DNA of 64,000 nt, from the NCBI RefSeq assembly GCF_905220365.1, contig NC_061136.1:568001-632000 (forward strand). Reading direction: 5' to 3'. Positions 47,195 to 58,692 of this stretch are shown here, in pieces. Position numbers and translations under genes: made by a program. Origin of the DNA: Vanessa cardui (taxonomy: Eukaryota; Arthropoda; Insecta; Lepidoptera; Nymphalidae). The notes under the pieces were generated by a model. It worked only from the letters and a program-made list of their open reading frames with translations. It was not told where the DNA came from and did no database searches. Each line of letters begins with the position of its first letter. The stretch's first letter is position 1.

Positions 47195-47610
47195 TATAAT
47201 AGTCCCCTGCCCGCGTCTATCTGTCTGCTATTCGGGATAAACTTCAAAACGACTGAGCAGATTTTCAAGGGCCTTTCAATAAGACACTCTGTCTGACGAC
47301 CTCCGTGGTTAAGTGGTGTGTACACCGGTTTTCATGGGTACGCCACTCCGAAATCCCGGATTCGATTCCCAGCCGAGTCAATGTAGATTATCATTAGTTT
47401 TCTGTGTTGTCCAAGACAACACAGAAAACTAATGATCTGATCGTCTGGGTGTTTGTGGTACCGTCGTTACTTCTGATTTTCCATAACACAAGTGCTTTAG
47501 CCACTTACATTGGGATCAGAGTATGTGATGTTGTCTATATTTAAAAAAAAAAATATTAGCGAAAGCCCCATGACTTTGGATTCATAAGGAAGGTTTAGGT
47601 ATATCAATTT
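47195..47610 (+). mobile_element. Helitron-type repeat interrupted by SINE-B
   Basis: The left part (GATAAACTTCAAAACGACTGAGCAG, 47,230-47,290) and right part (GATTCATAAGGAAGGTTTAGG, 47,580-47,600) are both adjacent in the related repeat at 16,300-16,390. A SINE-B occupies the gap. Confidence 0.6.
47295..47545 (+). repeat. SINE-B carrying an inserted inverted copy of itself
   Basis: The head GACGACCTCCGTGGTTAAGTGG and B box GGATTCGATTCCC are present. Bases 47,390-47,411 and 47,415-47,436 are perfect 22-base reverse complements with a 3-base loop. The right arm is extra sequence absent from other SINE-B copies. Confidence 0.93.
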
Positions 47611-47786
47611 AATTATGTTTTTGTGTAGGAAATGCATTTTAATATCTGCTCCAATGTGCGTTGGCGGCTCTACGTAAGAAATTCATTAAGCTCCTCAATA
47701 ATGGTCACGAAAATAAAAACCAGACCTAACACAAGCACTAGTCCTTACTAATAAATTACTTGGTTTGGTTCCTAACTTATTATAGA

Positions 47787-47979
47787 TTAGTAGTCGCCCT
47801 TAGCTTCTCTCGCATCTTAGGTTGTTTTTCATTTGTTAGGTAAAACATTTCTATATATTTTCTTGGAGTTCAAGTTTGCTCCATACCAAATTTCATCAAA
47901 TTCGGTTCAGCGGCTTAGTAGTGAAAGAGCATCAGACAGACAGAGAGAGTTACTTTCATATTTATAATATTAATATAGA
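47787..47979 (-). mobile_element. short non-autonomous Helitron (193 bp)
   Basis: On the minus strand it starts TCTATATTAATATTATAAATATG after A and ends CTAA followed by T. The interior matches the 28,392 copy (CCGAATTTGATGAAATTTGG, TATGGAGCAAACTTGAACTC). A GC-poor end makes the 3' hairpin weak. Confidence 0.68.
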
Positions 47980-48026
47980 TCAAGTATTATAATACAACTA
48001 ACATTTTAATTTTAAAAAAATATAGT

Positions 48027-48290
48027 GAGTCGAGATGGCCCAGTGGTTAGAACACGTGCATCTAAACCGATGATTGCGGGTTTAAACCCCGGCAAGCACC
48101 GCTGATTCATGTGCTTAATTTGTCTTTATAATTAATTTCGTGCTCAGCGGTGAAGGAAAACATCGTGAGAAAACTTGCATGTGACAAATTTCATAGAAAT
48201 TCTGCCACATGTGTATTCCAACCTGTATCTCCTCAAAGGGAGAGGAGGCCTTTAGCCCAGCAGTGGGAATTTACAGGTTGTTGTTGTTTG
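48027..48290 (+). repeat. SINE-A with 7-bp target duplication
   Basis: ATATAGT at 48,020-48,026 recurs at 48,293-48,299. The head and B box (GGTTTAAACCC) are present. A deletion joins GTGTATTCCAACC to the CTCCTCAAAGGG block. The tail is GTTGTTGTTG. Confidence 0.92.
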
Positions 48291-48596
48291 TTATATAGTC
48301 TTTGGTACATTCTATATATCGCCCACACTTCAACTACTGAATGACTTTAACATTTTGTCATAAAAACACAATTGGTCACATATATTTTATATAATAAAAT
48401 ATGAATAATTCTCAAGACGCCAATAACTCCACTGATCCGGGTCCCAATCGGCTAAGTGCTGACGATAAGACGGGTAAATTCGCGTAACAGTTGTCTGCCG
48501 CTATCAAATTGATTGCGATCATTTGTCAGATATTAAAGTATTATGCGGTCCATGGTAGATTCGGTTATTTTCTTTCTCTAATATCATAGTATGTCA

Positions 48597-50730
48597 AAAT
48601 CAAAATCAAAATCAAAATAAACTTTATTCAAGTAGGCTTTTATAAGCACTTTTGAATCGTCATTTTACAATTAAGTGAAGCTACCACCGGTTCGGAAAGT
48701 AGATTCTACCGAGAAGAACCGGCAAGAAACACAGTAGTTACTCTTTTTTAACATTTAAAAAATACAACGTCATGTTAATTAAATACAATTATTTCAATTA
48801 ATGTATCCTGCTTGGAAGTCAACAGGTATTAACTCCACGCTTTTTTGTCATCTACAAAATCTTGTATCGAATAGTATGCTTTTTCTACCAATGTATTTTT
48901 AACAAACGATTTGAATTTACTAAACGGCAAAGTTAAAAATTTCTGCGGAATTTTATTATAGAAACGGATACCTTGCCCCAAGAAGGATCCATTGACTTTG
49001 CGGAGTCGGAAACTTGGCGTTATAAGTTTATCCTTACTTCTAGTGCATATACAATGATTATCACTGATTTTATCAAAGTGATCAATGTTACTGTGAATAT
49101 ACATGATATTGTTGTAAATATATTGCGACGCAACAGTAAGTATTCCTACTCTGTTAAAAACATCCCGAAGAGAGTCTCTAGCTCCAAGATTATAAATAAA
49201 CCGAATTGCTCTCTTTTGTAAAATAAAGACAGATTCAATATCTGCAGCGTTACCCCAAAGTAATATGCCATATGACATAATACTGTGAAAATAACCAAAA
49301 TAAACTAAACGAGCGGTATCAATATCAGTTAGTTGTCTAACTTTTCTAACCGCGTATGTTGCGGAGCTGAGTCTTCCTGTTAGGGGTGATAAATGAGAAG
49401 TCCACTGAAGTCTGGAATCCAATTCTATTCCTAAAAACACAGTAGTATCAGCTACTTCAAGACGGTCACCATTTAAAGATATATTATAATTTTGCTTGCT
49501 AACATTAGGTAGGGTAAAAACTACACATTTTGTTTTTTGAGCATTCAAAACTAAATTATTTACTGTAAACCAATTGTGTATCTGTGATAATGCACCGTTC
49601 ACATCGTCATAGTCATTTTTTTTCCTGTCAACCTTAAAAATCAGCGAAGTATCGTCAGCAAACAACACTATATCACAAATACCCTTAACATAGAAAGGAA
49701 GATCATTTATATATACTAGGAATAGAAAGGGACCCAAAATTGAACCTTGTGGAACTCCCATTTTTAACGTAGGTCCAAAAGACTTTATTCCATTAATGAA
49801 AACTTGCTGGATTCTTTGACTTAAATATGAAGCGATGAGATCAAGAGCTTTACCTTTAACACCGTAATATTTGAGCTTATAAAGAAGCGTTTCGTGTTCT
49901 ACACAATCGAATGCTTTAGATAAATCACAGAATACTCCAATAGCGTTCTGTGATTTCTCCCAAGCATCGTAAATATGTTTGAGAAGCGCAATTCCCGCAT
50001 CAGTTGTCGAGCGACCTCTTCTAAAACCGAATTGCTCACCATGAAAAATAGCATTTGTACCGAAATGGACGAGAAGTTGATTTAAAATAATTTTTTCGAA
50101 AATTTTACTTAAGGATGGGAGTATTGAAATAGGCCTGTAATTACCGGGATCGCTTCTGTTTCCAGTTTTAAAAAGTGGTAAAACTTTACTACATTTTAAC
50201 AAGTTAGGAAATGAACCCGTGTCCAAACTCTTGTTAAAAATTGCTGCTATATACGGAGCAATATCGTATATGATGTTATTAAAAAAATTTACCGAAATGC
50301 CCCATATGTCGTTAGTTTTTTTAATATTTATAGTTTTAAATACTTTTATGACATCTATTGCAGAAACCGTTTCAAATGAAAAATCAATAACGCATTTAGA
50401 AACACTATTATTTAATAACCTAGCTGCATTTGTTGTAGATGATTTTAAATGAAATGTTATTTTATGGGGTACTTTATCAAAAATGATACTTTATGAAAAA
50501 ATTAGCAACCTCTAATCCAGAACTCATGTATCTACTACCTGTGTTCAATTCTATTGGTATCATTTCCTTTTTGGGTTTTCCACTAACACTACTAATAACA
50601 TCCCATGTGGCTTTAATTCTATTATCAGAATTCAGGATTTTTTCTTTAAATATAAGGACTTAGCAGAAATGCATACTGTTTTAAAAATTTTGGAATATTT
50701 AATGACGTATTCTAAAAATAGATAGTAAGT
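48597..50730 (-). mobile_element. 5'-truncated jockey/CR1-group LINE
   Basis: The element is read on the minus strand. It contains the C-terminal part of ORF2, then a 3' UTR of about 230 bases (TTGACTTCCAAGCAGGAT, GGTAGAATCTACTTTCCGAACC) and a hexamer tail of TTTTGA units at 48,597-48,618. There is no poly(A), which argues for a CR1-like priming mode. The endonuclease domain and 5' UTR are missing. At the 5' side, degraded coding (EYVIKYSKIFKTVC) fades out near 50,730. Further tails of the same LINE lie at 24,030, 31,645 and 44,685. Confidence 0.9.
48829..50490 (-). pseudogene. LINE reverse-transcriptase frame, 553 codons open
   Basis: The frame covers RT and the C-terminal region of ORF2. 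The product would copy LINE RNA at a nicked target. Visible RT motifs in order are YRPISILPSLSKIFEK, GFRRGRST, FCDLSKAFDCV (motif A Asp), GVPQGSILGPFLFLVYINDL, FADDTSLIF (catalytic FADD) and FLGIELD, followed by a thumb and C-terminal region ending DFVDDKKAWS. The frame is open from 50,490 to the TAA at 48,829. Upstream coding continues only after a frameshift at about 50,493 (SSGLEVANFF, GKPKKEMIPIELN) and another near 50,650. The catalytic residues are intact, so the copy is young, but without its endonuclease it is not autonomous. Confidence 0.92.
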
Positions 50731-50929
50731 ATTGATATATAAAATGGCCTTGAAAAAAGTATTGATATATACAAAACCTTTTTTGTTCTGTTAGTAGATT
50801 AGTTGTGTTTTTTGGTTGGTAACTTTATAGTTACTTTCGAATTTATAATGTCATCGATAGAAAAAATGAAATAAGTTTGTAATATGATCGATACATATAA
50901 CATAAGTTTTTCTCGAAATTTATTATATA

Positions 50930-51271
50930 ATTTCCGTAGTCTACTAAGAACCCTTATAGTTTCGTCATGTCTGTCCGTCTGTCTCTCCTGGCTCGTTTTA
51001 AAATTATCGAAAAATAATTATTTTTCACCCCCCCCCCTTCAGCGAAAAGTTAATTCTAAAAAAAATTCGACTTACCCCATCGTGTGGGGTATCGTTGAAA
51101 TTTAAATATGACTATGAATGACTATGAAAAGAAGTAGGAATGTTACATACCTACATACAGAAGTGGACCAGGGTAGACATAGAGATTGCTAAATTCTTAT
51201 GGCCCATCTTATGGCTACGGAACCATTTCATGTGCGTGTTCGATACGATTACGATTGGCCGTTTTTTTTTC
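50930..51271 (+). repeat. internally deleted copy of the TTCCGTAG repeat
   Basis: TTCCGTAGTCTACTAAGAACCC, a TCTG tract, a C run (about 51,031), CCCATCGTGTGGGGTATCG, GGAATGTTACATACCTAC, GCTACGGAACCATTTC and TTGGCCGTTTTTTTTT follow 5,437-6,092 in order, with about half the length missing. Confidence 0.75.
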
Positions 51272-52146
51272 TATTGCACGTACACTTGTAAATTAAATAT
51301 TATAATGAGCCATTTTTAGAAAATTGCTAGCATTCTTACCACCATTACACGCGGTCAAGATTTATACTTTAACTGGTTTTAGTTCATATTTGTATATATT
51401 TAAGCATTTAATGCTATTCATTCTTATATTAATTAATTTTTAGATAATATTAAATAAAAAATTTAATAATACGAAAAATATTTAAACTAGTGTTGCTTCG
51501 AACATATTTATCCTGTCATTACCGGAATCACGTATTTTTTAATCGATATAGAATCCATAGTTTCCTAGTTATACATAATTATATAGCTTATATTAACGCT
51601 GGCATCAATAAACACAGACATGAACACTTCATGTTTGTGTGTATGTGTGTACTCTTGAAATCTTAGCGCGGAGAAGCAAGTCGAATTTGTGGAGATGAGT
51701 ACTCCGTACGTAGTGGTAGTATCTTATGTTTTATACATATACTTCAGTATGATTTAGAGAAATGCATTTGAAAAGTCGTTTCGACAAATGCAGGTTTTCT
51801 AACGATCCTTACCGCTATGCGAAATGAATTTGTAAAATAATTTCAACAACGAAGCCAGGGCTACTAATTCAACTTCCTTCCATACTTAAAATTGTAAAAG
51901 CTCTTTTAAATTAATTTAGTGTTGATAAGTTAACTGTGAAGTAATACCTTAAAAACCGACACGTGTTTACTTGTACTTAAATCTAATGATTTAACTTTAA
52001 CAAAATCAACTACAAACATACAAACTTTTTAAGTAAGTATTTCATTTATACTTTTGCTCGCAAAAATTTGAATAATAAACTCAACGTAAAGCGTGGAGTT
52101 AGCTTTCTTTGAATTCCAACTTTTGAGTTTCTTGACAATATACTTA
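51272..52146. other. no gene recognised
   Basis: This is unique AT-rich sequence. The segment 51,788-51,870 looks like an old SINE-A relic on the minus strand (ATTTCGCATAGCGGTAAGG, AAACCTGCATTTG). Confidence 0.4.
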
Positions 52147-52430
52147 AAGCTGAGATGGCCCAGTGGTTAGAGCGCTTGCATCTTAACCGATGATTGCGGG
52201 TTCGAACCCAGGCAAGCACCATATGTGCTTAATTTGTGTTTATGATCCATCTCGTGCTCGGCGGTGAAGGAAAACATCATGAGGAAACGTGTATGTTTCT
52301 AATTTCATCGAAATCCTACCACCTGTGTATTCCACCGACCCGCATTGGAACAGCGTGGTGGAATATGTTCCAAACCCTCTCCTTAATGAAAGAGGAGGCC
52401 TTATCCCAGCAGTGGAAAATTTACAGGCAC
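52147..52430 (+). repeat. SINE-A, full length
   Basis: The A box TGGCCCAGTGG and a perfect B box GGTTCGAACCC are both intact, the best match to a tRNA promoter among the copies. The middle shows CATGAGGAAACG. Confidence 0.93.
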
Positions 52431-52689
52431 ATTGCTTTTTTTTTTACTTCCCCCAAAAATATATTTTTCGAGCCGACACGATGCTAACTTTAAATTTAAT
52501 TTAATTTAGTAATAGTCAGAAGTGTTTTCAAACATCTACTTTAATAAGATCTGATAAAGAGTCTGAGTAAGAGTGGAGATAGGGAAGGGAACTCTTCAAT
52601 GAATGCCAACTAATCAACTGCGATGTTTATATTATTACTATGCTATTGACTAAAGCCGGGTTACAAAAAATCTTTTATTGTGGCATTGT

Positions 52690-52931
52690 GAGCCGAGATG
52701 GCCTAGTGATTAGAACGGGTGCATCTTAACAGATGATTACGGGTTCAAGCCTAGGCAAGCACCACTGTAAATTCATGTGCTTAATTTGTGTTTATAGTTC
52801 ATCTCGTACGGAAAGTAAAACATCGTGAGGAAAGAAATTTTTCCAAATCCCACCAACCCGCATTGGAACAGCCTTCAATGGGAGAAGAGACTTAGTCCAG
52901 CAGTGGGAAATTTACAGGCTGTTGTTGTTGT
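52690..52931 (+). repeat. SINE-A with internal deletions
   Basis: The head GAGCCGAGATGGCCTAGTG and B box GGTTCAAGCC are present. The GGTGGAATATGTTCC block is deleted. The tail is GTTGTTGTTG. Confidence 0.9.
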
Positions 52932-53490
52932 AATGTAACGTTATGGAATAAAATATTTATTCATTGTTATCGATTTTAAACCCATCGTGATAGATTACAA
53001 TTTCAACCAGCGATTTACTCCTAGAAGAATTGGTTTGTGTTAGTTGTAGATACGAGAGAAGCTGTAAAACATAACAAAAGAGGGTTCCTGAATAACTCAG
53101 AATAAAACAATATAATTGCTTTTTACATCAAATTAATTTATTCAAATATATTTCATATTTGCATTGTGATCTCTTAAAAGCATTTATCATATGGAAAACA
53201 ACTATTTCATATTGATTTCACACAGTGACTTATTTTATAAAAACATCAGCGCCCTCAGAACTCATAGACTTTCAACTTTAACTTAACTATAAATAAAATT
53301 TAAATTATACATTTTTGTATCAATTTTTATATTTACTGCGTAATAACTTTTATTTACTTTGTTATAAATAAATGTTCCCGTAGCATTTACGCTGTTTATC
53401 GACGGAAGGTCGTGATTTCGATGTTTCCGTTCTGTTCGGGAATATTTGTCGTCCTCTCAGAGTATAAAACTTTCTTCGAAATACAACGTA

Positions 53491-53815
53491 CAGTACGACA
53501 CAACTTAGATGTAGCATCGGCAATATCGTAAAACCGATCAAATCCGAATTAAGTACGCTATCTCAAATTATCAATATTTATTTATTACGTGAACACGGTC
53601 TTTACACAAACGCCATAACTTGTAATATCATATGACCTAATATATTCATCAATTTGACACGTCGACTTATATGCACTTGATGTATCGGGTTGAACTGACG
53701 CGAGATTCTATAGCGTCGAATCGCGCGATAGGGAGCTATTTCTATTGGTTGTATAAATCACCAGTAATCGGTTTCATTGCATTTTTCGATGTTACATCTA
53801 AGTTGTGTCGTACTA
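53491..53815 (+). mobile_element. MITE with terminal inverted repeats, copy B
   Basis: The ends AGTACGACACAACTTAGATGTA and TACATCTAAGTTGTGTCGTACT are near-perfect inverted repeats (the left end adds GCATCGG, matched by CGATG at the right). The interior matches copy A in the opposite orientation. At 325 bp it has no open frame. Confidence 0.85.
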
Positions 53816-54665
53816 TATGTACGGAAACATTTATGATATAGGACATCATTATCGAGATTTAATTTTTAGACACATCAGTTACACAAAACAAACACAATTC
53901 TCAAAGAAAGAGGTCTAAGGAAATTAACATCTTTCAAAAATTGAAAATTAAAACTAATAAGTACATTGAAAAGACACACTCAGAGTACGTACAAGATTTT
54001 TATCAAAAGCAGGATGATGGGTAGATGGCCCAGTCAGCCATTTGTAATTATAACCACTGCTGGTAATACATCAAGATATGATACCTGAGGTTTTATATTC
54101 TTGCAAATAACAATATAATTCATTAATTGTTAACAGTGGTTAACATTTTTAACAATTAATAAAATCTTTATTTTTTATTTTATATTAATGGAATATGTTT
54201 GTCATATTATTCCAGATAAATATATAGTTTTATACAAACATGTTTGTGTAATTTATTTATTAATATAATAAAATAATCATAGGGTCAGAACGAAACTTAA
54301 AAAATCAATTATAATGCTAATGTTAGCTCATGTAAGTTGAGATTCAGTGTCTTGGAATATGTTTTAATGTTTATGTCAGTGTGTCAATAAATAATTTAAT
54401 GCGATTTATTTGATGACGTAATATTATTAGCAGGACTCGCAAAATCCATTCTAAGTGCGCCTCTTCATTACGAACTCTTGATTTCAACTTACACAAATTC
54501 CTTCATATACAACATACAGATTGGTAGCCGTCTGGATTCTGGTATGCTTGTAAACATAGTGTCTATAAAGTAAATGTCATTGCAAATAGTGATGTTCTAA
54601 TACCGGACTTCGATTTATTTTGACGATTCTATCCCATACAATCTATATTACTAAACTAAACGGTA

Positions 54666-54719
54666 GACGTAAGAAAGAGATGGCAATATCTTGGAATATT
54701 GGCATCTCTTTCTTACGTC
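54666..54719. repeat. 24-bp inverted repeat followed by AAAAG microsatellite
   Basis: Arms 54,666-54,689 and 54,696-54,719 match at 23 of 24 positions around a 6-base loop. An AAAAG repeat follows at about 54,736-54,762. Confidence 0.9.
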
Positions 54720-57619
54720 ATGTTTTTCTTAGTTCAAGAAAAGAAAAGAAAAGAAAAGAAAAGTTAAAGTTAAAGATAGAAATAATTTTCATAAATCAAT
54801 TTAGCTTAAATATTGTGTCTGACAGAATCTTTACATTTTTTTTTAATTGATTTCAAAATAATTAAATTTGAAAAAAGAATCCGCCAAAGGTTAAATAATT
54901 TTTGTTTTTTATAAAATATTAAAATCTCCTTCATATAAAAGTTTAAAAAGCTGTGCTTCAATTTTTAAAAATCGTGATAAAATTTACACAAATCATTATA
55001 ATATTACAATAACTTACGTCAGAAAATTATAAAAAAAATACATTGTAAATTTCATTAAACAAACATTTCGTTGTCTTAATACGATGCCTAGCATTAAAAT
55101 ATAAATATAGTAACATAACATAAGGAAAATATTTATTCAGACCGATGTACATATATATTTATATATGTTAAGGTAAAACCAATCCATGTGCGTAACTCAT
55201 TGCACCAAAACATTACATATAGTAGTAGTAAACTCATTTAACCTAGGTTTTTAGGACTCATGAAGTATTTATAATTAATAGTAGGTTTAAATATAATTTT
55301 TACATATAAAACAATATCCAGGTGGAGCGTGCGTAGTATTTTTGTTAAGCAATAAAAACTAATACAAAGTCCCGATACTGCGTATTCAATACTGTTACTT
55401 TAATTATTAAGTATCTGTGTATTAATTAAATAAAAAGACGCATTATTACGCTCTACCGAGAATCTGTATTCGTTTCATATATATACTTCACAATAAAGTA
55501 CCGCGAGTCTTTCTGCTTTTGTTTTGATTTAAGAATTCTGTCTATAAATTTTCTTTATGTGGTTATTAAAACGTTGTCTCTTTCTTTCAAATATCAAATC
55601 AATTAAGATAGAAAGAGATAAATCTATTTTTAATCAAACATCGTTAAAATCGTCTTGTGTGGGGTTTAGCACAATCGATTGATTTAGTGAATAACGTTGG
55701 ATTTCAATGAATGTATGGTTGTAGCATCACAACCAGTAAACAAAGATAACGTGTTTTCAATTGCAGGTTAGTACGGGCTGTTTTTACATTACAAATGGTC
55801 CATTTAATGCAATTGAATTAAACAGTTAAAAGACTTGATAACTCAAACTTCTGTGAATAAAACGGTCACCATGGGTATTTTTTGAACACGAAAAGAAAAT
55901 ATATAAATCATAATTTCGACGTTAACATCTGTATGTCACGTTTTCATGTGAGCACAAAACCACTGAATCAATTTTGATGTAATTCGATATAAAGTATTTT
56001 TCAATTCCAAGGAAGAACAGAAAACCCTTCCCTAAGATATTATATATAATATAGAACATAATTAAATTAATACAACCGCTACTAAAACAATAGATTGTGC
56101 TTCCCTAAAAATTAAATAGGTAGTAAAAATATTATTATAAGTTTAACTTAAGTTAATCGTTAATAAAATATACGGCAGTGTGAAACTTCAAACACATTCT
56201 AACAAAGTGTAATCATAGCTTGATAAAAGTAGAGACAGACTGAGATTGAAACGCTATTAATAAATATTCTCATTTAACAGACATATATTTTTTACTTTAT
56301 CACGTTTCAAAATTGCATTATATACTTTGAGAGATATCAAAATGATGCCACATTAATGTATAATTATAGGAGAAATTATAAATTAATAGATGAATACAAT
56401 TCCAGCTTGTATGTGACCACGCTTATTAATAAGGTTACGTTAATAAAATAATACGAGTAATCTAATATGACCTCAGTCTGAATCAACCTTTCGAAGGATT
56501 TTTTCATTATTTTTTTGTGTTTTTTAAAAAATTAATACGTCCATCAAAAAGAGGGAATAGTGGGCTTTATTCGATTGATATGTAGAAAAGTTTAAACACA
56601 ATAATATGTTTTGATTGCTTACGATTTCCGATTTAGTCAGTAAATATATTTTTTTTATATATTGCATTAATTCAACGCGTCTGACTCGATCATGTTATTT
56701 TCAAACGACTATTCTATTTTTAAATTTTAAATAAAAATGATTAAAAATTATATTGTGAAAAAAAAATCTTTCAAATCCTTTAGCTAAGTTCTTGGCCTAT
56801 TTCCTTACGAACATTTTTTAAAACAATTTGATTATGTTTAATAAAAGAGAGTATAATTTTTAAATTTCGAATAAATATTTCGAACAAATACTAATAATAA
56901 GTATTATTAATAAATAATAAAATAAAATTATCGAGTCAGACGTCGCTACAATACTTCCTACTAAAAAAGCATACTAAAATTTTATTAAGACTCTCTAATA
57001 ATCAACTAACATTGCTTTAAACATCAACTACGTTAATTTTTACAAACTATACATAACTATATTACATATTTCTCTAATAATTTTCTTAAATTTACACTAA
57101 AAGCATATTACTAAATTGTACTTAAATTTATTTGATAAATATTCAATATAATATAGTGTTATTTAAATAATTAATTATAAATAAAATTTAGTTTTTTTTC
57201 TATAAAATAACATAGAATTCAACGGTGATTCAATGTAAGGGTTATGAAGTAAACTTATTTTCCATTCCGTCATTCAAATACATACATTTCTTCATGTACA
57301 CATGTGTAAGATAGTCCTTAGTTAGTCTATACCCAGAACGAGGCATATGTATTAAAAATTACGAATGTTCTTCATATAAGTTCTATTTGTTCATATTAAC
57401 TAACAAATATCTCATTCTAAGTAATATATAAAACTGCATAATGTTACAAAGAACACCTTAGTGTTTAAAAATGCGTTATATTTCTTTCTCTTTCACATAT
57501 TTTAATAAATAATACTAGAATGAGACAGTGTACAATTAAATTTGAAAATGGAATTTTTTGTATCGAATAAGAATGTCACATTTATAAGAAACGCAATGGA
57601 AATCGCAAGGAGATATCAC

Positions 57620-57673
57620 TTGTAAAGTTTTAGCCACACTTGTGCGACTAACTACGCCATCGAAACTTTACAA
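57620..57673. other. interleaved inverted repeats, possible structured element
   Basis: TTGTAAAGTTT (57,620-57,630) pairs perfectly with 57,663-57,673. GCCACACTTGTGCGA inside the loop is nearly complementary to TCGCACATGTGGC just outside it (about 57,682-57,694). The overlap of the two pairs is the geometry of a pseudoknot, or of an old palindrome. Confidence 0.4.
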
Positions 57674-58627
57674 TCGTTTAATCGCACATGTGGCGGCAGC
57701 TGTAATTTACTTTTAAGAATGAAATTGCCAACATTTTCGTTTATCTCAGTGACACAATATATGTTAATATATGTTAACTTACATCTAACACCAAAAACAG
57801 CAAATTATAAAAGCGATATCATACATAAATGCATCTATCCAAAACAATCATTAAACTATTCTTAATATAGAGATTATTTATTTACATAAAGTGAATATAT
57901 GTGATTATGAATCATTGTATAAATATATAATTACATTCATTGATAAAAAACAATTATTAAAACGTTCATTTCCGTTCAGTAACGTATAAAACTATAAATC
58001 TTTATCTACACGTATTCGAACTTCGTATCATTTCATTGCAATCCTTTAAAAAAATGATAATAGTTAGTAAGCATATAAAAATAGCTGAAAATATTTATCA
58101 CGAAATTTTTTTATTCCTTTAGAAGGATGCATTATGATCAGTCTTGCTAGCTTTGACCTTCCACTGAATATTACACATACAATGAAAATCTGAAAGCTCG
58201 TTTTTATGGCTACCACAATCTATACTATAAGAATTTTTCAAATGAAAAAAAAAATTTAACGAGAAAAAATAATTAATGAAAGCTAAAAATATTTCGAAAA
58301 TGAAATAATTTCAAACGCATTTTACACACTCCGCATTCCTAGTAGAAAAATACATTTATCTTTAAATATATTTGTATTATTTTTATTTTTTTCATTTTTA
58401 TATAAATTTATTTGTATGTGCTGTGATTGTGTACTATTCAAATTTAATTTATTCATAGTAAGGTTATTTAACAGTAGGTTACAATGACGTACAAGAAAAT
58501 ATAATATTTAAATATATATCTTGATCTTTCGTTAATATTGTAATGTTATTTTTATTTATTTATCTTATACTAAACTTAAGAAATAACTTTATATTCAATA
58601 ACATTTTGTGCATTCGAAGCGGCTCCT

Positions 58628-58692
58628 CGCCTATCTAGGCGTCAATTTAAAATTTGTAAAAATGATTTTTATTAAAATATCATTTTTACAAA
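58628..58692. other. adjacent small hairpins
   Basis: CGCCTATCTAGGCG (58,628-58,641) is a 6-bp stem in otherwise very AT-rich DNA. It is followed by a perfect 14-bp inverted repeat (58,653-58,666 with 58,679-58,692, loop 12). Confidence 0.5.
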
